Assembly: GCA_021798835.1 (NCBI GenBank)
Contig: JAJZBQ010000007.1
Coordinates: 1-64,000 of the forward strand
Direction: 5' to 3'
Source of the DNA: Pseudomonadota bacterium
Lineage (GTDB): Bacteria > Pseudomonadota > Gammaproteobacteria > Burkholderiales > Ferrovaceae
DNA length: 64,000 bases
The notes under the pieces are model-generated. The model saw nothing but the letters and a program-made list of their open reading frames with translations, had not been told where the DNA came from and searched no databases. The position numbers were made by a program, and so were the translations under genes. Below are positions 16,875 through 24,406 of this stretch, piece after piece (position 1 is the first letter of the stretch; every line of letters begins with the position of its first letter).

Positions 16875-18457
16875 GATGAGTCAGCCCGAGGAACTTTCAA
16901 GCAGGAAATCCGACCGCGCACTATCCCGTAACCGGAAAAGTGCCCCACATATTCCAGTGGCTTGAGTTCACTCAAGCCCTGCTCGGACAACAGTGGCCAT
17001 TCCTGCCAAGGTCGCTGCAGACTCACACCATCACTCCTGTCACGAACCCCGAAAAACCCCGAATTGCGTATCGAAACCCCCGACGAGCGCGCCCGTAGTC
17101 TCACCGATCCGCCCCGCTCGATCAACGCTCGCCGTGATTCCGGATCCAATGAACGAAACGCCAACAGATGGGCTGCATTGCCCACCATCATCCGGGCTTC
17201 CGCTGTTCCTTGCAACGCCACTTCGAGATCCGCCAAAGTTTGCACTGCCAAACTCATCTGAAGTCCCGCCTCGCGCCCCTTATTCAGCAACTGAATAAAT
17301 GCAGCGCCCGATATTTCTGCGGCTTCATCAACCATGACCTGAATCTTTGCTGCCCTATGGTTCCCCCCCCGATACCGCTGTCCCAGCCAACTCGACAATT
17401 CCCCCAATACCAATGCTCCCAATATCCGGGCTACCTGGGCATCCTGTAAAGAGCCCAGGCCGACATACAGCACAGCCCGCCGTTCCACCACCTGCTCCAG
17501 CGTCACAAACGGCACGGTGGCATCCTCACACAACAATGCTCCTACCCTTCCCGATGTCAACACTTCCAGCAACGGCACAAGCGACAATACCATCTTGCTG
17601 TAATGTACGGCATCATGGCGTGCCAACGCCTTCAGGCCCCGCACAATGGGGTGCTCGCCCCCCTTGAGCACTACTCCTTCCCGAGAGAGTTGATCCCCCT
17701 GATTCAGCAAATGCTGTCGAATCCCTACAAAAGTAAGCGGATGCCCTAATAACAGGAGTCCTGACACGATACGATATAGCGCCATCCACGAAAACTGCGT
17801 GAATATCGTCTGCTGTTCAGAAATCGGAAGTAGCCGACATAAGCGCGTCGCCAATTCGGATGCCTGGCTCACATGACCCAACACATTCAGATGAACACTG
17901 TGCGATGGCTCTCCAACGCGCAAGACATAACAGATTTTTCCGACTTGATCCGCCGCACGTCTCAAGGTCAGCGGAATCGTGTCACCTCCTTTGGGGTCCA
18001 CAAATATCAAGACTTCATCACGCTGAATAGCCTGCACAGATAACCATAAAAACAACTGGGTTTTTCCAGAACCCGGGGCCCCCATGACCAACAAGTGGTC
18101 ACATTGTTCCGTACTGAGGCTGAACGGAGCGGAGGTAGTCTGATTTCCAGCATCATCCAGTACCCCACGCTCCACCTGTCTTTTCAACTCGCTGGCACCC
18201 CATACTTTTCCCCAACCCAACCACAATCGGCCAGGATTTTGTTTGGCAAAACGCATCACCCTTGCCATCGTCACCGGCCGATTGGTCCATCCCACCCCTT
18301 GCCACCCCATTTTCAGCCACTCCAGACTCACTCCCAGAATCAGCAAAGCAACACTTGCCCGAAACCACAACAATCCCGCCAGCCCCCACAGTTGACCCAT
18401 CCACCAAGACAAGCCAAAACCAATCGACCAACGCAGAAAAAACATCCCTACTTTCAT
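16871..18457 (-). CDS. TraD/VirD4-type conjugative coupling ATPase
   Basis: A 528-residue type IV coupling protein. Two N-terminal membrane helices (about 5-50) precede a P-loop ATPase: Walker A VMGAPGSGKTQ (about 124-134), FVDPKGGD, and Walker B IQVMVDEAAEI (about 377-387) followed by a Gln/Arg-rich stretch typical of TraD. Best resemblance is to TraD of SXT/R391-like elements, where traD also follows traI. Such proteins bring the relaxase-DNA complex to the secretion channel. It overlaps both neighbours by 4 nt. No other secretion genes are in the window. Confidence 0.8.
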   Translation of the reverse strand: MKVGMFFLRWSIGFGLSWWMGQLWGLAGLLWFRASVALLILGVSLEWLKMGWQGVGWTNRPVTMARVMRFAKQNPGRLWLGWGKVWGASELKRQVERGVLDDAGNQTTSAPFSLSTEQCDHLLVMGAPGSGKTQLFLWLSVQAIQRDEVLIFVDPKGGDTIPLTLRRAADQVGKICYVLRVGEPSHSVHLNVLGHVSQASELATRLCRLLPISEQQTIFTQFSWMALYRIVSGLLLLGHPLTFVGIRQHLLNQGDQLSREGVVLKGGEHPIVRGLKALARHDAVHYSKMVLSLVPLLEVLTSGRVGALLCEDATVPFVTLEQVVERRAVLYVGLGSLQDAQVARILGALVLGELSSWLGQRYRGGNHRAAKIQVMVDEAAEISGAAFIQLLNKGREAGLQMSLAVQTLADLEVALQGTAEARMMVGNAAHLLAFRSLDPESRRALIERGGSVRLRARSSGVSIRNSGFFGVRDRSDGVSLQRPWQEWPLLSEQGLSELKPLEYVGHFSGYGIVRGRISCLKVPRADSS

Positions 18458-19329
18458 TCAGACATGCCAAACCAGAGATTCAACCATCGCTGTACCGACT
18501 CGGCGGGTCTAACCCCATCCACCCTGCGTGACAATAACGGATGAATACGCTGCTCAATCAAGCCAGGAGCTTCGATCAGACCGGTATGAACCCAGTCGGC
18601 CAATGATGAAGGGCTGCTCTCTCCCGACTGCCTGTCAATCAAACGTGATATGTCACGGAAGGCCAGCGGCCATAACCACCACCATCCCGCAGCATCATGC
18701 CAAAGTTTCCCCGGCTTTCTGGCGGGATCCCATATCTTCCTTTCCATGAGTTCAAGGATCAAATCCTGATACGGAAAGCCATCATTTGCCTGAACCGTAA
18801 CCAGCGGCCCAACGGGACATTGTTCCAAATACACCCAGGATTCACCCGGCAATACGCGTCCGGCCCAGTGGGTCATCGTACACCACCCACCCTGCACCCT
18901 GGGCACTGGGTCAAGCCATATCCGAGATATCCGAAAAGCTTCACTCCAACGCTGAAGTCCCACCGAAAAACCCCTCCACGCCTCTTGAGGAACAGGGGTT
19001 TCCTTAGGGAAAACCTGCCACCCCATCATCCCCTGAAAAAGCGTATCCAACCAATGAGTCAACCCGACTTCCAGACTACTGCCCTGTTCCCACTGCTCAC
19101 AAGCCACTGCCCAACCACGCTGACAAAGGTTTTCCGAATCATGTCCCGCCCCGTGTGGAGGAACCGGGATATCCAGCAACCAATACTGAAAACGTGCCAG
19201 TGCGGGACTAACGATACGTTCAAAGTGATCCGCTCTTAATTTCCCCCGCATAACCAAAGAACGACCCTGATCACCCCATTGCTCCAAACGCCCTGCTCCC
19301 GAACCGGGATGCAAGCACCATGGAATCAT
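18454..19329 (-). CDS. TraI_2-like (MOBH relaxase family) protein lacking HD ligands
   Basis: A 291-residue protein that by eye follows the TraI_2 domain of SXT-type TraI. The segment HFERIVSPALARFQYWLLDI matches the helix before the HD core, PPHGAGH...RGWAVA sits where the family has HHH..GAGGL..H..EVA, and PGKLWHDAAGWWWLWP...DISRLI matches the C-terminal sub-domain. The His triplet, the HD pair and the HDVGKP motif are not found, so metal-dependent DNA nicking is unlikely. It is also shorter than TraI. It could be a relic, or a protein kept for a structural role. Four-base overlaps couple it to flhC and traD. Confidence 0.6.
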   Translation of the reverse strand: MIPWCLHPGSGAGRLEQWGDQGRSLVMRGKLRADHFERIVSPALARFQYWLLDIPVPPHGAGHDSENLCQRGWAVACEQWEQGSSLEVGLTHWLDTLFQGMMGWQVFPKETPVPQEAWRGFSVGLQRWSEAFRISRIWLDPVPRVQGGWCTMTHWAGRVLPGESWVYLEQCPVGPLVTVQANDGFPYQDLILELMERKIWDPARKPGKLWHDAAGWWWLWPLAFRDISRLIDRQSGESSPSSLADWVHTGLIEAPGLIEQRIHPLLSRRVDGVRPAESVQRWLNLWFGMSE

Positions 19330-19865
19330 ACCGAGCGTCCAGCAGACACCTGTCGATGCGTCACCGTGTGGGAACGACAGGATTCACATCGAAAGTTATG
19401 TCGAATTCGACTCCACGGTTGCAAAAATTGTCCCTGACAATCACGACAACGACAAGGCTGCAACGAACGCATCTTGATCGCCTTGATCAACCACCAAGCC
19501 CGATCAATGGAAAGTTGAGGTTCGAGCCCACACGCCACAATGGTCGCTCTCCATTGTGCGTAACCCTCCATCAACAGCGTACATTCATCGGTTGGCACGT
19601 CGGTCAGTTGCATCAATTTTTGATAAATTTGACAAAACAGGGAGGACTGCAACAAATTTTTCCGTCTTAGATACCATTGGTCAGAATTCGGAATTTGGCC
19701 TTTTTTTGGAGACACCCCATTAATTTCCAGGGACAACTTTCTCAGAAACCAACTGGACAAACGAGTCATGTCGACGACGACCGGAACACGCGCCCCCAAC
19801 TGCAATAATCGTTCAGCCTGACGGTAACGTTGCATTTCCTGCTGCAAATCACGCTTGGTAGCCAT
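19326..19865 (-). CDS. flhC: FlhC-like transcriptional activator
   Basis: A 179-residue FlhC homologue. Family features are the N-terminal ERLLQLGARVPVV, then LSLEINGVSPKKGQIPNSDQW, SSLFCQIYQKLMQL, a YAQWR...AWWLIKAI helix pair and the C-terminal zinc site PCRCRDC...FRCESC. FlhC acts with FlhD as a heterohexameric activator, of flagellar genes in enterics and, as SetC/SetD, of transfer genes in SXT/R391 elements. The ATG at 19865 overlaps flhD by 17 nt; its 3' end overlaps the TraI-like gene. Position at the head of a tra-like operon favours the SetCD-type role, but a flagellar role cannot be excluded. Confidence 0.85.
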   Translation of the reverse strand: MATKRDLQQEMQRYRQAERLLQLGARVPVVVDMTRLSSWFLRKLSLEINGVSPKKGQIPNSDQWYLRRKNLLQSSLFCQIYQKLMQLTDVPTDECTLLMEGYAQWRATIVACGLEPQLSIDRAWWLIKAIKMRSLQPCRCRDCQGQFLQPWSRIRHNFRCESCRSHTVTHRQVSAGRSV

Positions 19866-20163
19866 GATCCCGTTCCCCCTCACCCAACAACAAGGCCCTT
19901 GGCAGCGCTCCATCCACGCCTACCGCGTACTGATTGAGACACTCCCATACGCGCATGGAGTGCCACCGCAGTCCCACCAGTAAAACCGGAGATTGGGCGA
20001 GCCGCGATAGTTCGGCTGCAGACAAGCCCATCACCACATCCGCCACCTTCGGATGAATCCCCAAATTCAGCAGACCTTGAAGACGGTTATGGTGTAACAC
20101 TTCGCGGGCAAGATACAGCATGCCCAAATTGATTTCCGCAATGGACTTTCCGAATTGATTCAT
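19849..20163 (-). CDS. flhD: FlhD-like transcriptional activator
   Basis: A 104-residue FlhD homologue: SIAEINLGMLYLAREVLH at the N-terminus, then LLNLGIHPKVADVVMGLSAAELSRLAQSPVLLVGLRW, which aligns with the FlhD core. It is the partner of FlhC in the activator complex. The ATG at 20163 is preceded by AAGGAGG, the strongest ribosome binding site in this unit; a longer upstream reading has no support. It is the first gene of a five-gene coupled unit and lies 240 bp behind dcd. The repeats upstream may be its operator. Confidence 0.82.
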   Translation of the reverse strand: MNQFGKSIAEINLGMLYLAREVLHHNRLQGLLNLGIHPKVADVVMGLSAAELSRLAQSPVLLVGLRWHSMRVWECLNQYAVGVDGALPRALLLGEGERDHGYQA

Positions 20164-20237
20164 TGAGGCTGCCTCCTTGGCGTGGAAATAAGGAGAACAG
20201 ACTATAGGGGATTTCGACCTTGCCAAACCCCATAATC

Positions 20238-20337
20238 GACAATCACCCTCTCAACTTCATGGAAAATTTTTAATATTTTTTAATGGGTTGTCAAAAAAAA
20301 TCGTGACAATCGTCGCAATTTTTCAGACAATCAACCC
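20238..20337 (-). promoter_or_regulatory. Repeat-rich upstream region of the flhD-flhC-tra unit
   Basis: The 240-bp gap between dcd and flhD is AT-rich and carries three copies of GACAATC (20238-20244, 20305-20311, 20326-20332), the last two exactly 21 bp apart. A perfect dyad TTGTCA-N10-TGACAA lies at 20288-20309, inside a wider GGGTTG (20285-20290) / CAACCC (20332-20337) pair. TTGACA on the minus strand (20289-20294) could be a -35 but lacks a good -10; TATAGT nearer flhD (about 20201-20206) is another -10 candidate. This looks like an operator with helically phased sites; the binding protein is unknown. Confidence 0.45.
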
Positions 20338-20403
20338 CTGACGACAGAAAGATATCTGCGCCTGTATGGATTTCTTACAGTGAAAAGTGGATTTCCACCG
20401 CAG

Positions 20404-20973
20404 TCACATACGTGGAAGAGTAACTCCCTGTTGCCCCTGATATTTCCCCCCCCGGTCCCGGTAGGACACTTCACAGGGCTCATCAGATTCAAAAAACAAC
20501 ACTTGTGCCACCCCCTCATTGGCATAAATCTTGGCGGGTAGTGGCGTGGTATTGGAAAACTCCAGGGTGACATACCCTTCCCACTCAGGTTCAAAGGGGG
20601 TCACATTGACGATGATGCCACAGCGCGCGTATGTGGACTTTCCCAGACAGACCGTCAACACCGTGCGTGGGATGCGGAAATATTCCACCGTACGCGCCAA
20701 CGCAAAGGAATTGGGCGGAATGATACAGACCGGGGCTTTGACATCAACAAACGAATTGGCATCGAAATTCTTGGGGTCAACAATGGTCGAATTCAAATTG
20801 GTAAACAGTTTGAATTCGTCAGAGCACCGGATATCATACCCATAACTGGAGGTTCCATAAGATACGATCCGATGCCCATCGGCGGATGTCTTGACCTGCC
20901 CTGGTTCAAAAGGTTCGATCATCCCATGATGCTCCGCCATATGGCGAATCCAGCGATCTGACTTGATACTCAT
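20404..20973 (-). CDS. dcd: dCTP deaminase
   Basis: A 189-residue full-length Dcd. It deaminates dCTP to dUTP for dTTP synthesis. Typical segments are [19 protein letters not shown] at the start, [14 protein letters not shown], the SFVDVKAP stretch, the SxxAR-type GKSTYARCG segment with the catalytic Glu in [15 protein letters not shown], and a closing [13 protein letters not shown] tail. It lies 66 nt behind mrp on the same strand, as often in Betaproteobacteria. Confidence 0.95.
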   Translation of the reverse strand: MSIKSDRWIRHMAEHHGMIEPFEPGQVKTSADGHRIVSYGTSSYGYDIRCSDEFKLFTNLNSTIVDPKNFDANSFVDVKAPVCIIPPNSFALARTVEYFRIPRTVLTVCLGKSTYARCGIIVNVTPFEPEWEGYVTLEFSNTTPLPAKIYANEGVAQVLFFESDEPCEVSYRDRGGKYQGQQGVTLPRM

Positions 20974-21039
20974 GCTTCAACCCTCGCATGCGTTGTGATC
21001 CGAGGGGATAAAATATCCCCTCCCAATAAGTCCCATCGA

Positions 21040-22128
21040 TCAGGTGTTCTGAACCACGATTTTGGGAAATTTTACCGATGGATTTTCACCACGCTGAGCC
21101 AGTTTGATGGCTACGCGTTGTGCAATTTTTCGATAGGTCAGTGCTGGGGCGCTATCCGGATCGGCAACCACAGTCGGACAGCCGGAATCGGCCTCCTGTC
21201 GAATCCGAATATCCAGTGGCAACGCGCCGATGAGTTCTGTTCCAAAATCGGCACACATCCGGGCGGCCCCTCCTTCACCAAAAATTGGCTCCTCATGACC
21301 GCAATGAGAACAGACGTGAACACTCATATTTTCCACCACTCCCAGAATCGGAATCCCCACCTTTTCAAACATACGGAATCCCTTTCTGGCATCCAGCAAG
21401 GCAATGTCCTGAGGGGTTGTCACAATAACCGCCCCAGTAACGGGCACTTTCTGAGCCAACGTCAACTGAACATCCCCGGTTCCCGGCGGCATGTCCACAA
21501 TCAGGTAATCCAGATCATCCCAGTGCGTATCCCTCAACAATTGTTCCAGGGCCTGCGTCACCATCGGACCGCGCCATACCATGGGTTGATCAGGGTCTAT
21601 CAGAAATCCCACCGACATCACCTGTAACCCATGCCCCTGCAAGGGTTTCATGGAGTTCCCATCCTCATGGGTTTCCGGATTCCCTTTGACCCCCAACATC
21701 ATCGGCTGGGACGGCCCATAGATGTCCGCATCCAGAATACCGACACGTGCCCCCTCAGCCTGTAATGCCAATGCCAGGTTCACGGCTGTGGTGGATTTTC
21801 CTACCCCCCCTTTTCCGGAAGCCACCGCAATCACATTGCGAATCCCCTTCAGTAGCGTCAAGCCCGACTGAACCTTGTGAGGCTTGATCTGGGCCTGAAC
21901 CGTTGCCTCGACCACAGCGATCCCCTCAAGTGGCAACAGAGCCGCGGCAATGGCCTCTTTCACCGCTGCACCGAGTGTCTGAACGGGGTAACCCACAGCC
22001 ACCGTCACCTTGAGGTGACCTCCTACCAAAGACAGTGAGCGCACCGATTTTGACCCCAACGGGGAACCGGTGTTGGGGTCAACAACCCCATGTATGGTGG
22101 CTTCTGCTGTCTTTTCCGACAGGGTCAT
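21040..22128 (-). CDS. apbC: Iron-sulfur cluster carrier Mrp/ApbC
   Basis: A 362-residue P-loop ATPase that carries and transfers Fe-S clusters in the cytosol. An N-terminal MIP18-like part (about 1-85) is followed by the deviant Walker A ASGKGGVGKSTT (about 103-114), DADIYGPSQP, VDMPPGTGD and the cluster-binding CSHCGHEEPIFG (about 273-284). It is divergent from metG, with the 163-bp intergenic space between them holding both promoters. Confidence 0.94.
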   Translation of the reverse strand: MTLSEKTAEATIHGVVDPNTGSPLGSKSVRSLSLVGGHLKVTVAVGYPVQTLGAAVKEAIAAALLPLEGIAVVEATVQAQIKPHKVQSGLTLLKGIRNVIAVASGKGGVGKSTTAVNLALALQAEGARVGILDADIYGPSQPMMLGVKGNPETHEDGNSMKPLQGHGLQVMSVGFLIDPDQPMVWRGPMVTQALEQLLRDTHWDDLDYLIVDMPPGTGDVQLTLAQKVPVTGAVIVTTPQDIALLDARKGFRMFEKVGIPILGVVENMSVHVCSHCGHEEPIFGEGGAARMCADFGTELIGALPLDIRIRQEADSGCPTVVADPDSAPALTYRKIAQRVAIKLAQRGENPSVKFPKIVVQNT

Positions 22129-22291
22129 GATTTTCTCCTGAAAATATGGTTGAGATCACTTTCCAACGGATCATTATAGTATGAGTCTCGAAAACCTCGC
22201 ACCAGATTGATACAATGTCAGTTTGCTCATAAAACGAAGTTCAGTCTTCCTCAATGGAAAAATGAGCTTTCCCTACCTTTCAGGATCATCC

Positions 22292-23938
22292 ATGGCTCGC
22301 ACTCTCCTCGTCACCAGCGCACTCCCCTATGCCAATGGCAGCATTCACCTGGGACACCTCGTCGAACATATCCAAACGGACATCTGGGTCAGGTTTCAGC
22401 GCATGCAAGGGCATACCGTCCATTACTTCTGTGCCGATGATACCCACGGCACTCCCGTCATGCTGGCCGCCAAAACCCGCGGCCTGACTCCGGAAGCCAT
22501 GGTAGAACTGGCACATGCGGAACATGAAGCAGATTTGAAGGGATTCCGCGTCGCCCATGACCTGTACTACAGCACCCATTCCCCTGAAACTCAGGAGATC
22601 GCCTCGGAACTCTATCGTCACCTCAAGGCCCAGGGGTTGATATCCGTCCGCGCCATCGAACAGTACTTCGATCCCGTGGAAGGTATTTTCCTACCCGACC
22701 GTTTCATCAAAGGAACCTGTCCACGCTGCCATGCCGTCGATCAATACGGAGACAACTGCGAAGTCTGCGGAGCCTCTTACCTCCCTACCGATCTGATCGA
22801 CGCACGCTCAGCGTTGTCTGGGGCCATACCAGAACGACGATTCTCCGAACATCATTTCCTGCGTCTGGCCGAATGTGAAGATTTTCTGCGTCAGTGGACC
22901 CGCGCCGGAACCATACCAGAGGAAGCCGCCAACAAACTGGAAGAATGGTTCAAGACCGGTCTGACCGATTGGGATATCTCCCGTGATGCTCCCTATTTCG
23001 GTTTTGAAATCCCTGATGCTCCGGGGAAATTTTTTTATGTCTGGCTGGATGCCCCCATCGGTTATATGGGTACCTTCAAGAAACTGGCCAGCATACAGGG
23101 TCTGGATTTTCAGGCTGGCTGGAATGCAGACAGTTCATGGGAACTTTATCATTTCATCGGCAAAGACATTCTTTACTTCCATGCACTCTTCTGGCCAGCC
23201 CTGCTCCATCAAACGGGTCTGCGCACCCCCACCCAATTGTTCGTCCATGGATTTCTCACGGTCAATGGTCAAAAAATGTCCAAAAGTCGCGGCTCATTCA
23301 TCACAGCCCGCCACTACCTGAATCATCTCGATCCCGAGTACCTGCGCTACTACCTCGCAGCCAAACTCAATGGCAGTATGGAAGACATCGATCTGAACCT
23401 GGACGATTTCTGTGCTCGGGTCAACAGCGATCTGGTCGGCAAGTACGCCAATCTGGCCAGTCGCAGTGCTGGTTTCATCACCAAACGCTTCGCCGGATGC
23501 CTGGCTACCACCCTCAGCCCCGAGCAAGAACAACTGATCGCCTCATTCCGTACTGCAGCACCGGCGATAGCACAATCCTTCAACGCCCGAGATACCAGCC
23601 GTGTGATCCGCGACATCATGCACCTGACCGATCAAGCCAATCAATACGTCGATCAACACAAGCCCTGGGAATTGGCCCGAGATCCTGAATACAACGGCAC
23701 ACTACAACAAGTCTGCACCACTATCCTGTCTCTGTTTCAATTATTGACAGTCTATTTGAAACCGATCTTGCCCGATATCTGTCAACGTGCCGAGACTTTC
23801 CTGGGTCTTTCCGATCTCACTTGGGAGGCGGCCGTCAATCACACTCTGCTGGGCAGTTCAATACAACCCTATACCCATCTGGTTAGCCGCGTTGACCCCG
23901 CACAGGTTGCCAAACTGGTTACAGTTCCACAAACCTGA
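22292..23938 (+). CDS. metG: Methionyl-tRNA synthetase without C-terminal tRNA-binding domain
   Basis: A 548-residue class I synthetase charging tRNA with methionine. The HIGH motif is HLGH (19-22) and KMSKS lies near 328. The CxxC...CxxC zinc knuckle (CPRC and CEVC, about 145-165) marks the MetG1 type. The anticodon-binding helical domain is complete, but the protein stops at RVDPAQVAKLVTVPQT, where relatives continue through a linker into a Trbp111-like dimerisation domain. The ATG at 22292 starts the conserved ARTLLVTSALPYANG; upstream codons look non-coding. tadA follows after 12 nt. Confidence 0.93.
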   Translation: MARTLLVTSALPYANGSIHLGHLVEHIQTDIWVRFQRMQGHTVHYFCADDTHGTPVMLAAKTRGLTPEAMVELAHAEHEADLKGFRVAHDLYYSTHSPETQEIASELYRHLKAQGLISVRAIEQYFDPVEGIFLPDRFIKGTCPRCHAVDQYGDNCEVCGASYLPTDLIDARSALSGAIPERRFSEHHFLRLAECEDFLRQWTRAGTIPEEAANKLEEWFKTGLTDWDISRDAPYFGFEIPDAPGKFFYVWLDAPIGYMGTFKKLASIQGLDFQAGWNADSSWELYHFIGKDILYFHALFWPALLHQTGLRTPTQLFVHGFLTVNGQKMSKSRGSFITARHYLNHLDPEYLRYYLAAKLNGSMEDIDLNLDDFCARVNSDLVGKYANLASRSAGFITKRFAGCLATTLSPEQEQLIASFRTAAPAIAQSFNARDTSRVIRDIMHLTDQANQYVDQHKPWELARDPEYNGTLQQVCTTILSLFQLLTVYLKPILPDICQRAETFLGLSDLTWEAAVNHTLLGSSIQPYTHLVSRVDPAQVAKLVTVPQT

Positions 23939-23950
23939 CCCCCTGACCCC

Positions 23951-24406
23951 ATGAATGCTGACGACTCTTTCATGGCCGAAGCGCTGCGTCTTGCCCGCTA
24001 TGCCGCCCTGCATGAAGAAGTCCCCATAGGAGCCGTAATCGTGCAGGATGGGCGTATCATCGGACGCGGTCACAATGCCCCGGTAACGCTTGACGATCCC
24101 AGCGCCCATGCCGAGATTCGTGCTCTGCGCGACGCAGCCCACCTCTTGGGCAACTACCGCCTCAATGGTGCCACCCTCTATGTCACCCTCGAACCATGTG
24201 CCATGTGTGCAGGTGCCATCCAGCATGCCCGGCTCACCCGGCTGGTGTATGCCGCTCATGACCCAAAATCTGGTGCCTGCGGTAGCGTGGTCGATTTGTT
24301 CGAGCATCCGAAACTCAATTTTCATACCACGGTCAACCATGACCCCACTCATGCCGAAGATTCTGCCACCTTATTGCGACAATTTTTCCGGCAACGCCGC
24401 CCATGA
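23951..24406 (+). CDS. tadA: tRNA adenosine(34) deaminase TadA
   Basis: A 151-residue zinc deaminase that converts A34 of tRNA-Arg to inosine. The zinc and proton-relay residues are in SAHAEIRAL (His53, Glu55) and EPCAMCAGA (Cys83, Cys86). Length and the FxxH/R-rich C-terminal helix fit the family. Its stop overlaps the dnaE start (ATGA), so the two are co-translated. Confidence 0.95.
   Translation: MNADDSFMAEALRLARYAALHEEVPIGAVIVQDGRIIGRGHNAPVTLDDPSAHAEIRALRDAAHLLGNYRLNGATLYVTLEPCAMCAGAIQHARLTRLVYAAHDPKSGACGSVVDLFEHPKLNFHTTVNHDPTHAEDSATLLRQFFRQRRP

Noticed and set aside
19326..20163. flhDC read simply as the flagellar master operon
   Set aside because: Not excluded, but four-base coupling to TraI- and TraD-like genes and absence of flagellar or motility genes around it make a dedicated role more likely.
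20361..20400. Small hairpins behind dcd as a terminator
   Set aside because: CTGTA-N9-TACAG and GTGG-N4-CCAC on the minus strand are short and only a brief T-run follows; too weak to call.
22129..22291. Promoter or riboswitch upstream of metG
   Set aside because: TTGAGA and TATAGT are 19 bp apart, and no S-box or T-box features were seen.
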